A DNA stretch of 64,000 nucleotides. Origin: Zavarzinia aquatilis. GTDB lineage: Bacteria > Pseudomonadota > Alphaproteobacteria > Zavarziniales > Zavarziniaceae. How positions within the stretch are numbered: position 1 is the stretch's first letter; the number at the start of each line of letters is the position of its first letter. The DNA is taken from positions 221,690 to 285,689 of the forward strand of contig NZ_QGLE01000005.1 of the NCBI RefSeq assembly GCF_003173035.1. Direction: 5' to 3'. The notes below the pieces were generated by a model, which worked only from the letters and a program-made list of their open reading frames with translations, was not told the DNA's origin and ran no database searches. A program made the translations under genes and the position numbers. Below, piece by piece: positions 63,960 to 64,000 of this stretch.

Positions 63960-64000
63960 GGCGGCCGGCACTCGTCTGCCCTCTGGCTGCAACCGTGGGA

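Overview
The window is GC-rich DNA from a flagellated alphaproteobacterium. The lineage markers are FlbT/FlaF flagellin regulators, FliX divergent from flgI, an alphaproteobacterial-type DksA with a single cysteine, an NDUFS4-like complex I accessory subunit, an atpI-B-E-F'-F operon without F1 genes, and a C-terminally extended CheZ. The gene content suits Rhodospirillales or Caulobacterales relatives. I cannot name a genus.

Layout. 1-7490: end of a glutathione transferase gene, a truncated haemoglobin, a polysaccharide deacetylase, a CitE-like lyase, an orphan ORF, and an agmatine-to-putrescine set (aguA-ridA-GDPD on minus; a small excalibur protein and aguB on plus). 7510-29339: a flagellar island. 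On minus: flagellin, flbT, flaF, a TPR/O-GlcNAc-transferase-like protein, a Maf-type (DUF115) protein and an unknown partner; flgI-flgJ-flgN; flgF-flgG-flgA-flgH. On plus: fliX, dksA, then fliL-fliM-(membrane protein)-motE-cheZ-(large TPR protein). An RTX/beta-helix secreted protein sits inside the island. Three sigma-54 promoters (TGGCACG-N4-YTGCA type), each with an upstream CGGCA-N5-TGCCG dyad resembling FlbD/ftr enhancers, precede flagellin, flgI and flgF.

29374-37150: a TRAP transporter (dctPMQ), rmuC, the NDUFS4-like gene, tRNA-Arg(TCT) followed by a broken BrnA-type antitoxin gene, two unknown genes and tRNA-Ser(GCT). 37371-41805: fatty-acid synthesis (fabD-fabG-acpP-fabF) and mltG. 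41936-44899: a 987-residue RTX protein built from modules with an exact 378-bp period, behind a CRP-type site placed as in a class II promoter. 44917-47298: an SDR enzyme, yicC, gmk. 47363-50888: an unusual three-gene unit (GAF protein, cytoplasmic subtilase, ABC transporter with a Pro/Gly/Met-rich tail). 51030-53798: a predicted outer-membrane protein with five approximately 124-residue repeats. 54003-56479: the F0 ATP synthase operon. 56722-63849: smc, a DsbA-like protein, a DUF721/DciA-like protein, mutY and type-2 argC.

The most interesting points are the GAF-subtilase-ABC unit, the indel-free modular RTX gene with its CRP site, the CheY-binding-like peptide found in FliL, FliM and CheZ of one operon, the matched sigma-54/dyad regulatory set, and the flagellin-linked glycosylation-type genes.
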